From Cellulomonas fulva (lineage in GTDB: Bacteria > Actinomycetota > Actinomycetes > Actinomycetales > Cellulomonadaceae): 64,000 nucleotides of DNA. Location: contig NZ_JAHBOH010000001.1 in the NCBI RefSeq assembly GCF_018531375.1, positions 1,798,001 to 1,862,000 on the forward strand, given 5' to 3'. This document shows, in pieces, positions 29,626 to 39,375 of the stretch. The translations under genes were made by a program, and so were the position numbers. Position 1 is the first letter of the stretch; the number at the start of each line of letters is the position of its first letter. The notes under the pieces are model-generated. The model was not told the DNA's origin, ran no database searches, and worked only from the letters and a program-made list of their open reading frames with translations.

Positions 29626-30581
29626 GCGCACTGCTCCACACGGCGCTGCACACGGCCGTGGACGCGGGTGGCGACGCGACGACCGGCGAGGCCGTGCTGT
29701 TCTGGATCCTCGCCCCCGTCATGGTGATCGCGTCGCTCGGCCTGCTGTTCGCGCGCAAGGCGGTGCACGCGGCGCTGGCCGTGATCCTGGTGATGATCTG
29801 CCTGGCGTTCATGTACGTCGCGCAGGGGGCGCCCTTCCTGGGCGTCGTCCAGGTGGTCGTCTACACCGGCGCGATCATGATGCTCTTCCTGTTCGTCCTC
29901 ATGCTCGTGGGCGTCGGCAGCGCGGACTCCCTGGTGGAGACGCTGCGCGGCCAGCGCTGGATCGGCTGGCTGGCGGGGCTCGGCCTGGTCGTCGTGCTCG
30001 CGGGCGTGATCGGCACCGTCTCCTACCCGTCGCCGACGGGTCTGGCGAGCGCGAACGAGAACTCGAACCCCGAGGGCATCGCCCACCTGATCTTCGGCGA
30101 GCACGTGTTCGCCATGGAGGTGGTGGGTGCGCTGCTCGTGACCGCCGCGCTCGGTGCGCTGGTGCTCACGCACCGCCGCCGGCTGACGCCGCACGTCGGG
30201 CAGAAGGAGCGCGCCGCGGCGCGCGTCCGCGAGGGCCACCACCTCGCGCCCCTGCCCGCGCCGGGCGTGTACGCCAAGCACAACGCCATGGACGTGCCGG
30301 CGCTGGACCCGTACGGCCGGCCGATCGAGAGCTCGGTGCCCCGCGTGCTGCGCGTGCGCGGGCAGGAGGCCGACGCCGACGAGTACGCCGCGCGCATCGG
30401 GCGCGTCATCGCCGGCCGCGCCGCCGCGGACCGCGGCACGGGCGCCGACGGTGTCGACGGCCAGCACGGCAACCCCCCGCCGCAGGCCGACCCGGAGGGC
30501 GCCGACGTCGGCGCCCCGTGGATCGGCGACGCGGTCGCGGGCACCGACGCCTCGGCACCGGACTCGGAGGAGGGCAAGTGA
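29622..30581 (+). CDS. nuoJ: NADH-quinone oxidoreductase subunit J
   Basis: 319 residues. ND6-type membrane subunit with five helices in the first ~185 residues ([20 protein letters not shown] is the conserved third helix). A long hydrophilic C-terminal extension of about 130 residues with no recognisable domain follows. Overlaps at both ends (GTGA). Confidence 0.93.
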   Translation: MSALLHTALHTAVDAGGDATTGEAVLFWILAPVMVIASLGLLFARKAVHAALAVILVMICLAFMYVAQGAPFLGVVQVVVYTGAIMMLFLFVLMLVGVGSADSLVETLRGQRWIGWLAGLGLVVVLAGVIGTVSYPSPTGLASANENSNPEGIAHLIFGEHVFAMEVVGALLVTAALGALVLTHRRRLTPHVGQKERAAARVREGHHLAPLPAPGVYAKHNAMDVPALDPYGRPIESSVPRVLRVRGQEADADEYAARIGRVIAGRAAADRGTGADGVDGQHGNPPPQADPEGADVGAPWIGDAVAGTDASAPDSEEGK

Positions 30582-30877
30582 CGCTCACCCACTACCTGGT
30601 GCTCTCGGGGATCCTGTTCTCCGTCGGGGCCACCACGGTGCTGCTGCGGCGCCAGGCGATCATCGCGTTCATGGGCATCGAGCTCATGCTCAACGCGACC
30701 AACCTCGCCCTGGTCACGTTCTCCCGCATCCACGGCTCGCTCACGGGGCAGGTCCTCGCGTTCTTCGTCATGGTCGTGGCCGCCGCCGAGGTCGTCGTCG
30801 GCCTGGCGATCATCGTGGCGATCTTCCGTACCCGCCGGTCGGCCTCGGTCGACGACGTCAACCTGCTGAAGAGCTGA
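30578..30877 (+). CDS. nuoK: NADH-quinone oxidoreductase subunit K
   Basis: 99 residues with three helices, normal for ND4L/NuoK. The conserved proton-path glutamates are in [13 protein letters not shown] and [11 protein letters not shown]. The GTG overlaps the nuoJ stop. Confidence 0.96.
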   Translation: MTLTHYLVLSGILFSVGATTVLLRRQAIIAFMGIELMLNATNLALVTFSRIHGSLTGQVLAFFVMVVAAAEVVVGLAIIVAIFRTRRSASVDDVNLLKS

Positions 30878-30887
30878 GGGAACGCGC

Positions 30888-32885
30888 GTGCACACCCTGA
30901 TCTCGCTCGCCGGCCCGCTGCCGCAGGCGCTCGGCACCGAGACCCTCGCCCCTGCCGGCGAGACCGTCTCCGGCGGCATCTTCGCCGTCGCGCCGCTGCT
31001 CGTCGGCATCCCGCTGGCCTCCGCGGCGATCCTCCTGCTGCTCGGGCGGCGGTCCGACCGATGGGGCCACTGGCTCGGCGTGCTCGCCTCGGCGGCCGCG
31101 TTCGTCGTCGGGCTCCTGACGTTCCTGCGCGTCCTGGACCGCCCCGCGGACAGCCGGGTGCTCGACGTGCGCCTGGGGACCTGGATCGACGCGGGCGCGC
31201 TGCACGTGGACGCGGGGATGCGGCTCGACCCGCTCTCGCTCACGTTCGTGCTGCTGGTGACGTTCGTCGGCACGCTCATCCACGTGTACTCCGTGGCGTA
31301 CATGGACCACGACCGCGACCGGCGCCGGTTCTTCGCGTACCTGAACCTGTTCGTCGCGGCGATGCTGATCCTGGTGCTCGCCGACTCCTACCTCCTGCTC
31401 TTCGTCGGCTGGGAGGGCGTGGGTCTCGCGTCGTACCTGCTCATCGGGTTCTGGAACCACAACACGCCCTACGCGGTGGCGGCCAAGAAGGCGTTCGTCG
31501 CCAACCGCGTCGGTGACGTCGGCCTGCTGGTCGCGATGGGGCTGATGTTCGCCCACTTCGGGTCGCTGGACTTCGGCACCGTGCTCGCCGACCCCGGGTC
31601 CGCCGCGAGCGAGGGCACGCTGACCGCGATCGGGCTCATGCTGCTGCTCGCCGCGTGCGGCAAGTCGGCGCAGTTCCCGCTGCAGTCCTGGCTCGGTGAC
31701 GCGATGGCGGGTCCCACGCCCGTGTCGGCGCTCATCCACGCCGCGACCATGGTCACCGCGGGCGTGTACCTGATCGTGCGTTCCGGGGCCGTCTTCGAGG
31801 CCGCGCCCACCGCGCAGCTCGTCGTCGTGATCATCGGGGCGATCACCCTGCTGTTCGGGGCGATCGTGGGCTGCGCCAAGGACGACATCAAGAAGGCGCT
31901 GGCCGCCTCCACCATGTCGCAGATCGGCTACATGGTGCTCGCCGCCGGTCTGGGCCCGATCGGCTACGCGTTCGCGATCTTCCACCTGGTCACGCACGGC
32001 TTCTTCAAGGCCGGCATGTTCCTGGGCGCCGGCTCCGTCATGCACGGCATGGACGACCAGGTCGACATGCGGCGGTTCGGCGGGCTCGCGCGGTACATGA
32101 AGATCACCTGGCTCACCTTCATGATGGGCTGGCTCGCGATCCTCGGGATCCCGCCGTTCTCCGGGTTCTTCTCCAAGGACAAGATCATCGAGGCCGCCTT
32201 CGTGCCCGTCGACGGCGCCGAGTGGCGCGCCTGGGTGTTCGGCACCGTCGCGCTGCTGGGCGCCGGCATCACGTCCTTCTACATGTCCCGGCTGTTCTTC
32301 ATGACGTTCGAGGGCGACCGCCGGTGGACGACGAGGAAGGACGGCAGCGAGCAGCACCCGCACGAGTCCCCGGCACTCATGACCTGGCCGATGATCATCC
32401 TCGCGGTCGGCTCGGTCGGTCTGGGCCTGGTGCTCGCGGTCGGGGACCGGTTCGTCGACTGGCTCGAGCCCGTGACCGGCCACGCCGAGCACGGCGAGCC
32501 CGTGCTGCCGGCCTGGTCGCTCATCGCCATCACGCTCGCCGCGGTCGTCGTCGGCCTGGTGCTCGCGTGGCGCCGGTACGCGGTCTCCACGGTGCCCGTG
32601 GTCCCGCCGCTGGGCACCACGCTGACCCGCGCCGCGCGCGTCGACCTCTACCAGGACGCGGTGAACGACGCGCTCCTGGTCGAGCCGGGCCAGCACCTGA
32701 CCCGGTCGCTGGTCTACGCCGACCACGCGGTCGTCGACGGCGGGTCCAAGGGCCTCGCGCACACGACCGTCGGTCTGGGCGCCCTGCTCCGGCGCGCCCA
32801 GACCGGTTACGTCCGCACCTACGCCGCAACGATGCTCGGAGGCCTCGTGGTCCTCCTGGTCGTCGTGCTGGCCGTCCAGAGCTGA
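30888..32885 (+). CDS. nuoL: NADH-quinone oxidoreductase subunit L
   Basis: 665 residues. Antiporter-like ND5 subunit with about 16 helices. Signatures include [57 protein letters not shown] and [19 protein letters not shown]; the last helices lie near residues 510-560 and 645-665, linked by the lateral helix region. GTG start ten bases after the nuoK stop. Confidence 0.96.
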   Translation: MHTLISLAGPLPQALGTETLAPAGETVSGGIFAVAPLLVGIPLASAAILLLLGRRSDRWGHWLGVLASAAAFVVGLLTFLRVLDRPADSRVLDVRLGTWIDAGALHVDAGMRLDPLSLTFVLLVTFVGTLIHVYSVAYMDHDRDRRRFFAYLNLFVAAMLILVLADSYLLLFVGWEGVGLASYLLIGFWNHNTPYAVAAKKAFVANRVGDVGLLVAMGLMFAHFGSLDFGTVLADPGSAASEGTLTAIGLMLLLAACGKSAQFPLQSWLGDAMAGPTPVSALIHAATMVTAGVYLIVRSGAVFEAAPTAQLVVVIIGAITLLFGAIVGCAKDDIKKALAASTMSQIGYMVLAAGLGPIGYAFAIFHLVTHGFFKAGMFLGAGSVMHGMDDQVDMRRFGGLARYMKITWLTFMMGWLAILGIPPFSGFFSKDKIIEAAFVPVDGAEWRAWVFGTVALLGAGITSFYMSRLFFMTFEGDRRWTTRKDGSEQHPHESPALMTWPMIILAVGSVGLGLVLAVGDRFVDWLEPVTGHAEHGEPVLPAWSLIAITLAAVVVGLVLAWRRYAVSTVPVVPPLGTTLTRAARVDLYQDAVNDALLVEPGQHLTRSLVYADHAVVDGGSKGLAHTTVGLGALLRRAQTGYVRTYAATMLGGLVVLLVVVLAVQS

Positions 32886-32893
32886 GGAGAGCG

Positions 32894-34453
32894 ATGTCGC
32901 CCGACTTCCCCTGGCTGACCACGCTCGTCGCGTGGCCGGTGCTCGGTGCGCTGCTGCTGTGGTTCGCACCGAGGGCGCTGCGACCGCGGGCCCGTGCGCT
33001 CGCGCTCGGCATCGCGCTCGTCGAGCTCGTCGTCGCCGTCCTGGCCTTCACCGCGTTCGACACCGCGGACGCCGGCACGGTCCAGCTGACCGAGACGCAC
33101 CAGTGGATCCCCGCCATCGGCGCGTCGTACGCGCTCGGGGTCGACGGCGTGGGTCTCGCGCTGATCGGCATGTCCGTGCTGATCGTGCCGCTCGTGGTGC
33201 TGGCGGCCTGGCGCGAGCAGGGCTCGTCCGGCGGCTCGTCGGCCGGCACCTCGGACGCGCTGCGCCGCTACCTCGCGCTCGCGATCGTGCTCGAGGCGTT
33301 CATCGTCGCGGTGTTCGCCGCGCGGGACGTGTTCCTGTTCTACGTGCTGTTCGAGGCCATGCTCGTCCCCGTCTACTTCATGATCGGCGGGTTCGGGGGA
33401 GCGGGCCGGCGCTACGCCGCGGTCAAGTTCCTGCTGTACTCCCTGGCGGGCGGGCTGATCATGCTCGTCGGCGTCATCGCGCTGTACCTGCAGGGTCCGG
33501 GCGGCCCCGACGGGTTCCTCACCGACAAGCTCACCGGCGTCGCGCTGGACCCGACCACGGAGAAGTGGCTGTTCATCGCCTTCTTCGTGGCGTTCGCGAT
33601 CAAGGCGCCCATGTTCCCGGTGCACACCTGGCTGCCGGACGCCGCGGAGCAGGCGCCGGCCGGCACCTCGACCCTGCTGGTCGGCATCCTCGACAAGGTC
33701 GGGACGTTCGGCATGCTGACGCTCTGCCTGCCGCTGTTCCCGAACGCGTCGCGGTGGGCCGCGCCGTTCGTGATCGTGCTCGCCGTGGTCTCGATCCTCT
33801 ACGGGGCGCTGCTCGCGATCGGGCAGAAGGACCTCATGCGGCTGATCGCCTACACGTCGGTCTCGCACTTCGGGTTCATCGTGCTGGGCATCTTCGCGTT
33901 CACGTCGACCTCGGTCGCCGGCTCCTCGTTCTACATGGTGAACCACGGGCTCTCGACCGGAGCGCTGTTCCTCGTCGCCGGGTTCCTGGTCGCGCGTCGC
34001 GGCTCGCAGCAGATCGCCGACTTCGGCGGGCTGCAGAAGATCGTGCCCGTGCTCGCCGGCCTGTTCCTGGTCGCGGGCCTGTCCGCGCTCTCCCTGCCGG
34101 GGCTGTCGACGTTCGTGTCCGAGTTCATGGTCATCGTCGGGACGTTCGCGCGGCACCCGGCCGCCGCGGTCGTCGCCACGCTGGGCGTGGTGCTCGCCGC
34201 GATCTACGTCCTGTGGACCTACCAGCGGGTCTTCACCGGCCCGCCGCGCGACGACCTCGCGGCCATGCCGGACGCGCGGGCGTCCGAGCGCTGGGCCGTC
34301 GGCCCGCTGCTGGTCGCGATGCTCGTCCTCGGGTTCGTGCCCGGGCCGGCGCTCGACCTCGTCCGGCCGCCGGCAGGCGTCACGCTCGAGCAGGTCGGCG
34401 TCGCCGACCTGCCCGCCGACGCGCACTCCGCCGCTGAAGGGAGCGACCAGTGA
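32894..34453 (+). CDS. nuoM: NADH-quinone oxidoreductase subunit M
   Basis: 519 residues. Antiporter-like ND4 subunit with about 14 helices. Conserved FYVLFEAMLVPVYFMIG, KAPMFPVHTWLPDAAEQAP and QKDLMRLIAYTSVSHFGFI carry the proton-channel Glu, Lys and His residues. GAGGAGAG lies just before the ATG. The stop overlaps nuoN. Confidence 0.96.
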   Translation: MSPDFPWLTTLVAWPVLGALLLWFAPRALRPRARALALGIALVELVVAVLAFTAFDTADAGTVQLTETHQWIPAIGASYALGVDGVGLALIGMSVLIVPLVVLAAWREQGSSGGSSAGTSDALRRYLALAIVLEAFIVAVFAARDVFLFYVLFEAMLVPVYFMIGGFGGAGRRYAAVKFLLYSLAGGLIMLVGVIALYLQGPGGPDGFLTDKLTGVALDPTTEKWLFIAFFVAFAIKAPMFPVHTWLPDAAEQAPAGTSTLLVGILDKVGTFGMLTLCLPLFPNASRWAAPFVIVLAVVSILYGALLAIGQKDLMRLIAYTSVSHFGFIVLGIFAFTSTSVAGSSFYMVNHGLSTGALFLVAGFLVARRGSQQIADFGGLQKIVPVLAGLFLVAGLSALSLPGLSTFVSEFMVIVGTFARHPAAAVVATLGVVLAAIYVLWTYQRVFTGPPRDDLAAMPDARASERWAVGPLLVAMLVLGFVPGPALDLVRPPAGVTLEQVGVADLPADAHSAAEGSDQ

Positions 34454-36198
34454 GCTTCACCGCACCGGACATCGCCTGGGGGCCGATGGCGCCCGTCGCG
34501 ATCGTCCTCGGCGCCGCGATCCTCGGCGTGCTCGTCGAGGCCTTCGTGCCCGAGCGCGCCCGGCGGACCGTCCAGCTGGTGCTCGCGTTCGGCGCGCCCG
34601 TCGGTGCCGTCGTCGCCGTCGCGGCCCTGTGGTCCGGGGTGTCGTCGTCGGGCGGGCACGAGGTGCTCGGCGGCTCGCTCGTCGTCGACGGCCCGACCCT
34701 CGTGCTGCAGGGCTCGATCGCCGTGCTCACGCTGCTCTCGGTGCTCGTGATCGCCGACCGCACCGCGACGGGGGAGGACGCGTTCGCCCCCACCGCCGCC
34801 TCGGTCCCGGGCTCCGACTACGAGGAGCTCGCGCGGCGCAAGGGGCTGACGCAGACCGAGGTGTTCCCGCTGGTGCTGTTCGCGGCCGGCGGCATGCTGA
34901 TCTTCCCGGCGACGGCCGACCTGCTGACGCTCTTCGTCGCGCTCGAGGTGCTGTCGCTGCCGCTGTACCTGCTGACCGGCATGGCGCGGCGCCGTCGCCT
35001 GCTGTCGCAGGAGGCGTCGCTCAAGTACTTCCTGCTCGGGGCGTTCGCGTCCGCGCTGCTGATCTTCGGCATCGCGCTCGTCTACGGGTACAGCGGGTCG
35101 CTGCACTACACGGACATCGCGACCGCGACCCTGGCCCCGTCGGCGCTCGACCCGCTGCTGCTCGTCGGGTCGGTGCTCGTGCTCGTCGGGCTGCTGTTCA
35201 AGGTCGGCGCGGTGCCGTTCCACATGTGGACGCCCGACGTGTACCAGGGCGCCCCGACCCCCATTACGGGGTTCATGGCGGCGTGCACCAAGGTCGCCGC
35301 GTTCGGTGCGCTGCTGCGGTTCTACTACGTCGTGGTGCCCGGCCTGCAGTGGGACCTCGACGTGGTCATGTGGACCGTCGCGATCGCCACCATGGTGGTC
35401 GGCACCGTCGTCGCGCTGGTCCAGACGGACGTCAAGCGCCTGCTCGCGTACTCCTCGATCGCGCACGCGGGCTTCGTGCTCACGGGCGTCATCGCGCTCG
35501 ACGAGTCGGGCATCACCGCCGTGCTGTTCTACCTGCTCGTCTACGGGGTCGCCACGGTCGGGGCGTTCGGCGTCGTCTGGCTCGTGCGCGAGCGCGCGGC
35601 CGGCGGCGACGAGGACGACCCCAGCTCGGTCCTCGGCGAGGCCACGCACCTGTCGCAGTGGGCGGGCCTCGGCCGCACCCACCCCGTGCTCGCCGGCGCG
35701 TTCGCGCTGTTCCTGCTCTCGTTCGCGGGCATCCCGCTCACGGCGGGCTTCATCGGGAAGTTCGCCGTGTTCTCCGCGGCGGTGGAGGGCGGCGCGTGGC
35801 CGCTCGCGCTCGTCGGCGTGCTGAGCTCGTCGGCCGCGGCGTTCTTCTACGTGCGCGTCATCGTGCTGATGTACTTCACGGACCCGGCGACGCCCGTCGT
35901 CGCGCCCGTGGTGACGACCGTCGAGCCCGTCGAGGGCGCGTCGGCGGGCGCGGGCGAGACCGGGGGTGCCGTCACCACGGCGCCCGAGCAGGGCGTCGAC
36001 GTCGCGGTCGCGCCGGGCGGTGCGGCGGTCGCGACGCTCGTCGAGACCCGCGCGCCGAGCACGACCACCACCGTCGTGCCGTCCGAGGGCCTCGCCGTCG
36101 TCGCGATCGGGGTGTGCGCCGTCCTCACCGTGGTGCTGGGCGTCTTCCCGACGCCGGTGCTCGACCTGATCGGCGACGTCGCGTCCTTCCTGCCGTGA
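34450..36198 (+). CDS. nuoN: NADH-quinone oxidoreductase subunit N
   Basis: 582 residues. Antiporter-like ND2 subunit with about 14 helices; FKVGAVPFHMWTPDVYQGAPTPITGFMA and VKRLLAYSSIAHAGF are diagnostic. A hydrophilic insert of about 65 residues (Gly/Ala/Thr/Val-rich, about 483-545) separates the last two helices. It ends the nuo operon. No clear hairpin terminator follows, only short GTGAC repeats. Confidence 0.95.
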   Translation: MSFTAPDIAWGPMAPVAIVLGAAILGVLVEAFVPERARRTVQLVLAFGAPVGAVVAVAALWSGVSSSGGHEVLGGSLVVDGPTLVLQGSIAVLTLLSVLVIADRTATGEDAFAPTAASVPGSDYEELARRKGLTQTEVFPLVLFAAGGMLIFPATADLLTLFVALEVLSLPLYLLTGMARRRRLLSQEASLKYFLLGAFASALLIFGIALVYGYSGSLHYTDIATATLAPSALDPLLLVGSVLVLVGLLFKVGAVPFHMWTPDVYQGAPTPITGFMAACTKVAAFGALLRFYYVVVPGLQWDLDVVMWTVAIATMVVGTVVALVQTDVKRLLAYSSIAHAGFVLTGVIALDESGITAVLFYLLVYGVATVGAFGVVWLVRERAAGGDEDDPSSVLGEATHLSQWAGLGRTHPVLAGAFALFLLSFAGIPLTAGFIGKFAVFSAAVEGGAWPLALVGVLSSSAAAFFYVRVIVLMYFTDPATPVVAPVVTTVEPVEGASAGAGETGGAVTTAPEQGVDVAVAPGGAAVATLVETRAPSTTTTVVPSEGLAVVAIGVCAVLTVVLGVFPTPVLDLIGDVASFLP

Positions 36199-36270
36199 CG
36201 CTCGCCCCGTGACGCTCGCCCCGTGACGTTCGCCGCTGCCGTGACGTCGGCCCCTGCCGTGACCGCGGCC
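36195..36270 (+). repeat. GTGAC direct repeats after nuoN
   Basis: GTGAC recurs at 36195, 36209, 36223, 36241 and 36259, with spacings of 14, 14, 18 and 18 bases. The first two 14-base units are identical and the third shares 11 bases. The first overlaps the nuoN stop. Function unknown; the next gene starts at 36329. Confidence 0.6.
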
Positions 36271-36315
36271 GACCGCACGGGTGCGTCCGGTGCGGTCGTC
36301 GGCGGCCGGTCGGGA

Positions 36316-36328
36316 TAGGTTCGACCCC
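36316..36328 (+). promoter_or_regulatory. Leaderless-type promoter of the polyprenyl synthase gene
   Basis: TAGGTT (36316-36321) lies seven bases before the GTG at 36329, the same arrangement as at the men genes. This supports that start over an in-frame ATG at 36281. Confidence 0.5.
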
Positions 36329-37336
36329 GTGACTTCGACCGCGGCCATCCCGTTGGCCGACCCGGACCTCTCCGACCGGCTCACCGCACGTCTCGCGCTC
36401 GTCGAGGAGGCGCTGCGGTCAGCCGTCGCACACGCTGACGCGCTGGCCGACGAGGCCTCGCGCCACCTGGTCAACGCGGGCGGCAAGCGTCTGCGCCCGC
36501 TGCTCACCCTGCTGGTCGCCGAGCTCGGGGACGGCTCGCGCCGCGAGGTCATCGACGCGGCGGTCGTCGTGGAGCTGACGCACCTGGCGACGCTGTACCA
36601 CGACGACGTCATGGACTCCGCGCCGCTGCGACGCGGGGCGCCGGCGGCGCACGAGGTCTGGGGCAACTCGGTCGCGATCCTCACCGGCGACCTGCTCTTC
36701 GCGCGTGCGTCCTCCACCGTGGCGGGCCTGGGACCCGAGGCGGTGCGGATCCAGGCGCGCACGTTCGAGCGGCTGTGCCTGGGCCAGCTGCACGAGACGG
36801 TGGGTCCGCGCGCGGACGACGACCCGGTGGCGCACTACCTGCAGGTGCTCGCGGACAAGACCGCGTCGCTGATCGCGACCTCGGCACGGCTCGGGGCCAT
36901 GTTCGCCGGGTGCCAGCCCTCCGTGGTGGAGACGGTCACGGCGTTCGGCGAGCGGATCGGCGTGGCCTTCCAGCTCGCCGACGACGTGATCGACCTGACC
37001 TCGGACGGTACGCAGACCGGCAAGACGCCCGGGACCGACCTGCGCGAGCACGTGCCCACGATGCCCGTGCTGCTGCTGCGCGAGCGGTGCGCCGGCCCGG
37101 ACGCGACCGAGGAGGACCGCGCGCTGCTCGCGCGGCTGGACGGCGACCTCTCGCAGGACGCGGACCTGGCGGACGTCGTCGCCGCGCTGCGCGGGCACGC
37201 CGTGGTCGCCCAGACGCGGGACCGCGCCGTGGGCCTGGCGCACGACGCGGTGCGCGAGCTCGCGCCGCTGCCCGACGGGCCGGTGAAGGACGCGCTGGTG
37301 TCGTTCGCCGACGTGCTGGTCGACCGCGCCTCCTGA
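36329..37336 (+). CDS. Trans-polyprenyl diphosphate synthase (menaquinone side chain)
   Basis: 335 residues, an E-type prenyltransferase. The two Asp-rich Mg-diphosphate motifs are LYHDDVMDSA (about residue 89-97) and FQLADDVIDLT; GGKRLRPLL is the conserved substrate-binding segment. The bulky-residue pattern before the first motif (THLATLYHDD) fits long-chain enzymes. By position it corresponds to GrcC1 of M. tuberculosis, which lies between menJ and htpX, so it probably makes the menaquinone tail used by MenA. Chain length cannot be read from the sequence. Confidence 0.88.
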   Translation: MTSTAAIPLADPDLSDRLTARLALVEEALRSAVAHADALADEASRHLVNAGGKRLRPLLTLLVAELGDGSRREVIDAAVVVELTHLATLYHDDVMDSAPLRRGAPAAHEVWGNSVAILTGDLLFARASSTVAGLGPEAVRIQARTFERLCLGQLHETVGPRADDDPVAHYLQVLADKTASLIATSARLGAMFAGCQPSVVETVTAFGERIGVAFQLADDVIDLTSDGTQTGKTPGTDLREHVPTMPVLLLRERCAGPDATEEDRALLARLDGDLSQDADLADVVAALRGHAVVAQTRDRAVGLAHDAVRELAPLPDGPVKDALVSFADVLVDRAS

Positions 37337-37476
37337 CGTCGCCCCGCAGCGCACAGGGGCCGCGCGGCAGACCGGTGACGGCGCGGACGGCGCGGTGGAC
37401 CGGCGAGGTCGGACGACGTGGGTTCTGGCACGATGCAGGCGGGCGTCGTCGCCAGGAGGACGCCGAGGAGGAGCTG

Positions 37477-39339
37477 GTGAGCGCACGGGTCTGCGGTACC
37501 TGCGGAGCGGAGCTCGAGCAGGGTGCGATGTTCTGCGCCGAGTGCGGCGCCCGCGTGGGCGCGGCCCCGCAGCAGGCGACCGGTCCGGTGCCGCCGCCGC
37601 CAGGAGCCGTGAGCACCGCCCCGCCAGCGTACGGCCCCACGTCGGCGCCGCTGCCGGCCGTCCCCCCGGCCGCCGTCGCCCCTGCCCGCCCCGGTGCCGT
37701 GCCTCCACCGGCCCCGGTGGCCCCGGCGGCCCCGGCGGACCTGCCGGCAGCAGCCGCGGCGCCCGGCTCGCCGTCCCTCGCCGCGCCGCCGCCACCCGCG
37801 GCCGAGGCCGCAGGCCCGGAGACCGGCGGCCGCCGCGCGACCGCCGCCCGGCCGACGGGCGAGTTCCCCGTCGTGCCCGGCAGCGTCGCGCCGGTCGGGC
37901 GTCGCGTCGCCGCGTACGCGATCGACCTCGTCGCGGTCGCCGTGCTCGGCGGCATCGGGCTGGGCATCGCGCTCGCCGTCACCGGCACCCCGGAGCCGGG
38001 CGAGGTGCCCGACGTCAGCGGCGCGCTCGTGCTGCCGTACGTGCTGAGCGGCCTGGGCGGACTGGCCCTGTGGATCAGCGAGTCGGTCACGGGCGCCACC
38101 CTGGGCGGAGCGGTGCTGGGGATCCGGACGGTCTCCGCGCGGACGGGTCGCCCCGCGGGTCTGCTCGCGATCTTCCTGCGCTCGCTGGTGGTCGGCGTCG
38201 GCAGCCTGGCGTGCGGCGTCGGCAACTGGGTCGTCGCGGCCTCGGGCGCCTTCGACAAGACGCCGGCGCAGCGTGGCTGGCACGACAAGGCCGCCGGGAC
38301 GATCGTGCTGCGCGCGGCGGCAACCGGTGTCGCCCGCACCGCGACGGACCCGGACGCCGCGTGGGACGACGCGGTGGCCCGTGCGGTCGGCGGGCACCGC
38401 GCGCCCACGGGTCCGATGGGTACGGGTCGGATGGGTACAGGTCCGTTGGATACAGGTCCGACGAGCGCCGGTACGGCGTCGGCGTCGCTCCCGGTGCCGC
38501 CCCCGCCGCCCGGCCCGGCCGCGCCCTCGTTGGCGCCGCCGCCCCCCGCTGCTCCTGCTCCCGTACCTGCTCCTGCTCCTGCTCCTGCGGCCGGACCTGC
38601 GCGTACGGCCGCCGTCGCGCCGGCAGCTCCCGCGGACGCGACGGCAGGAGGCCCGGCGCGCGACGCCGGGACCACCGAGGCCGGCACCACCGTGGCCGGG
38701 ACCACCGAGGCCGACGGCACCGTCGGTCAGGTGATCGGCCTCGTGCCGCTGCCCCCGGGCGTGGGCGCGCAGCGTGATGCTCCCCGCAGCCCCGCGGAGG
38801 GTCTGATCACCGGGCTCCCGCGCTCGGCGGCGGACGCGCCGCCCTCCGCCGACGCCTCCGCACCGGAACCGGCCGCTCCTCCCGTCACGGCGCAGGACGC
38901 TCCCGCAGGACGTCCCGCGGGGCCGCGCCGCGACCTCGTCGAGGACTTCGACGAGCTCGAGCTGACGCGCATGCGCACGTCCGACGACCTCCACCCCACG
39001 CCCGCGGTGCAGGGGCTGCGCCTGGTGTTCGACACCGGTGAGCGCGTCGACGTCGTCGGCGACGGCGTCGTCGGCCGCGCACCGACCCCGCAGCCGGGCG
39101 TGGACCACGTCGTGGCGATCGACGACCCGGCGCGCTCGGTGTCGAAGGTGCACCTGGCGTTCGGGCCGACCGAGGGCACCGAGGAGCTCTGGGTGATGGA
39201 CCGCGGATCCACCAACGGCACGGTCGTCGTGCGCCCGGACGGCACCGCGGCGACGCTGCCCGAGGGCGCGCGCGCGACCGTCGGCCCGGGCTGGACCGTC
39301 CGCTTCGGCGAGCGGTCGGTCACGATCGAGCGCCGCTGA
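37477..39339 (+). CDS. Zinc-ribbon / RDD membrane / FHA domain protein (1)
   Basis: 620 residues. Order: a four-cysteine zinc ribbon (CGTC and CAEC, residues 6-24); a Pro/Ala linker (about 25-140); an RDD domain with about four helices (VGRRVAAYAIDLVAV to GWHDKAAGTIV, about 145-285); a second long low-complexity linker with short repeats; and a C-terminal FHA domain (about 510-620) with the phosphothreonine-site residues in VVGRAP, SVSKVH and STNGTVV. It is paired in design with the gene at 44917, and both flank eccC/eccD of the type VII locus. It may recruit Thr-phosphorylated partners to the membrane. The GTG follows a GAGGAGGAG ribosome site. Fifteen-bp repeats lie at 38410-38454. Confidence 0.82.
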   Translation: MSARVCGTCGAELEQGAMFCAECGARVGAAPQQATGPVPPPPGAVSTAPPAYGPTSAPLPAVPPAAVAPARPGAVPPPAPVAPAAPADLPAAAAAPGSPSLAAPPPPAAEAAGPETGGRRATAARPTGEFPVVPGSVAPVGRRVAAYAIDLVAVAVLGGIGLGIALAVTGTPEPGEVPDVSGALVLPYVLSGLGGLALWISESVTGATLGGAVLGIRTVSARTGRPAGLLAIFLRSLVVGVGSLACGVGNWVVAASGAFDKTPAQRGWHDKAAGTIVLRAAATGVARTATDPDAAWDDAVARAVGGHRAPTGPMGTGRMGTGPLDTGPTSAGTASASLPVPPPPPGPAAPSLAPPPPAAPAPVPAPAPAPAAGPARTAAVAPAAPADATAGGPARDAGTTEAGTTVAGTTEADGTVGQVIGLVPLPPGVGAQRDAPRSPAEGLITGLPRSAADAPPSADASAPEPAAPPVTAQDAPAGRPAGPRRDLVEDFDELELTRMRTSDDLHPTPAVQGLRLVFDTGERVDVVGDGVVGRAPTPQPGVDHVVAIDDPARSVSKVHLAFGPTEGTEELWVMDRGSTNGTVVVRPDGTAATLPEGARATVGPGWTVRFGERSVTIERR

Positions 39340-39343
39340 CGCG

Positions 39344-39369
39344 GGCGCCCGGCCTGACGACCGGGCGCC
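39344..39369. terminator. Bidirectional hairpin between the FHA gene and eccC
   Basis: A perfect 9-bp stem (39344-39352 with 39361-39369) and 8-base loop lie in the 36-base gap between two converging stop codons. Confidence 0.65.
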
Positions 39370-39375
39370 ACGGGC

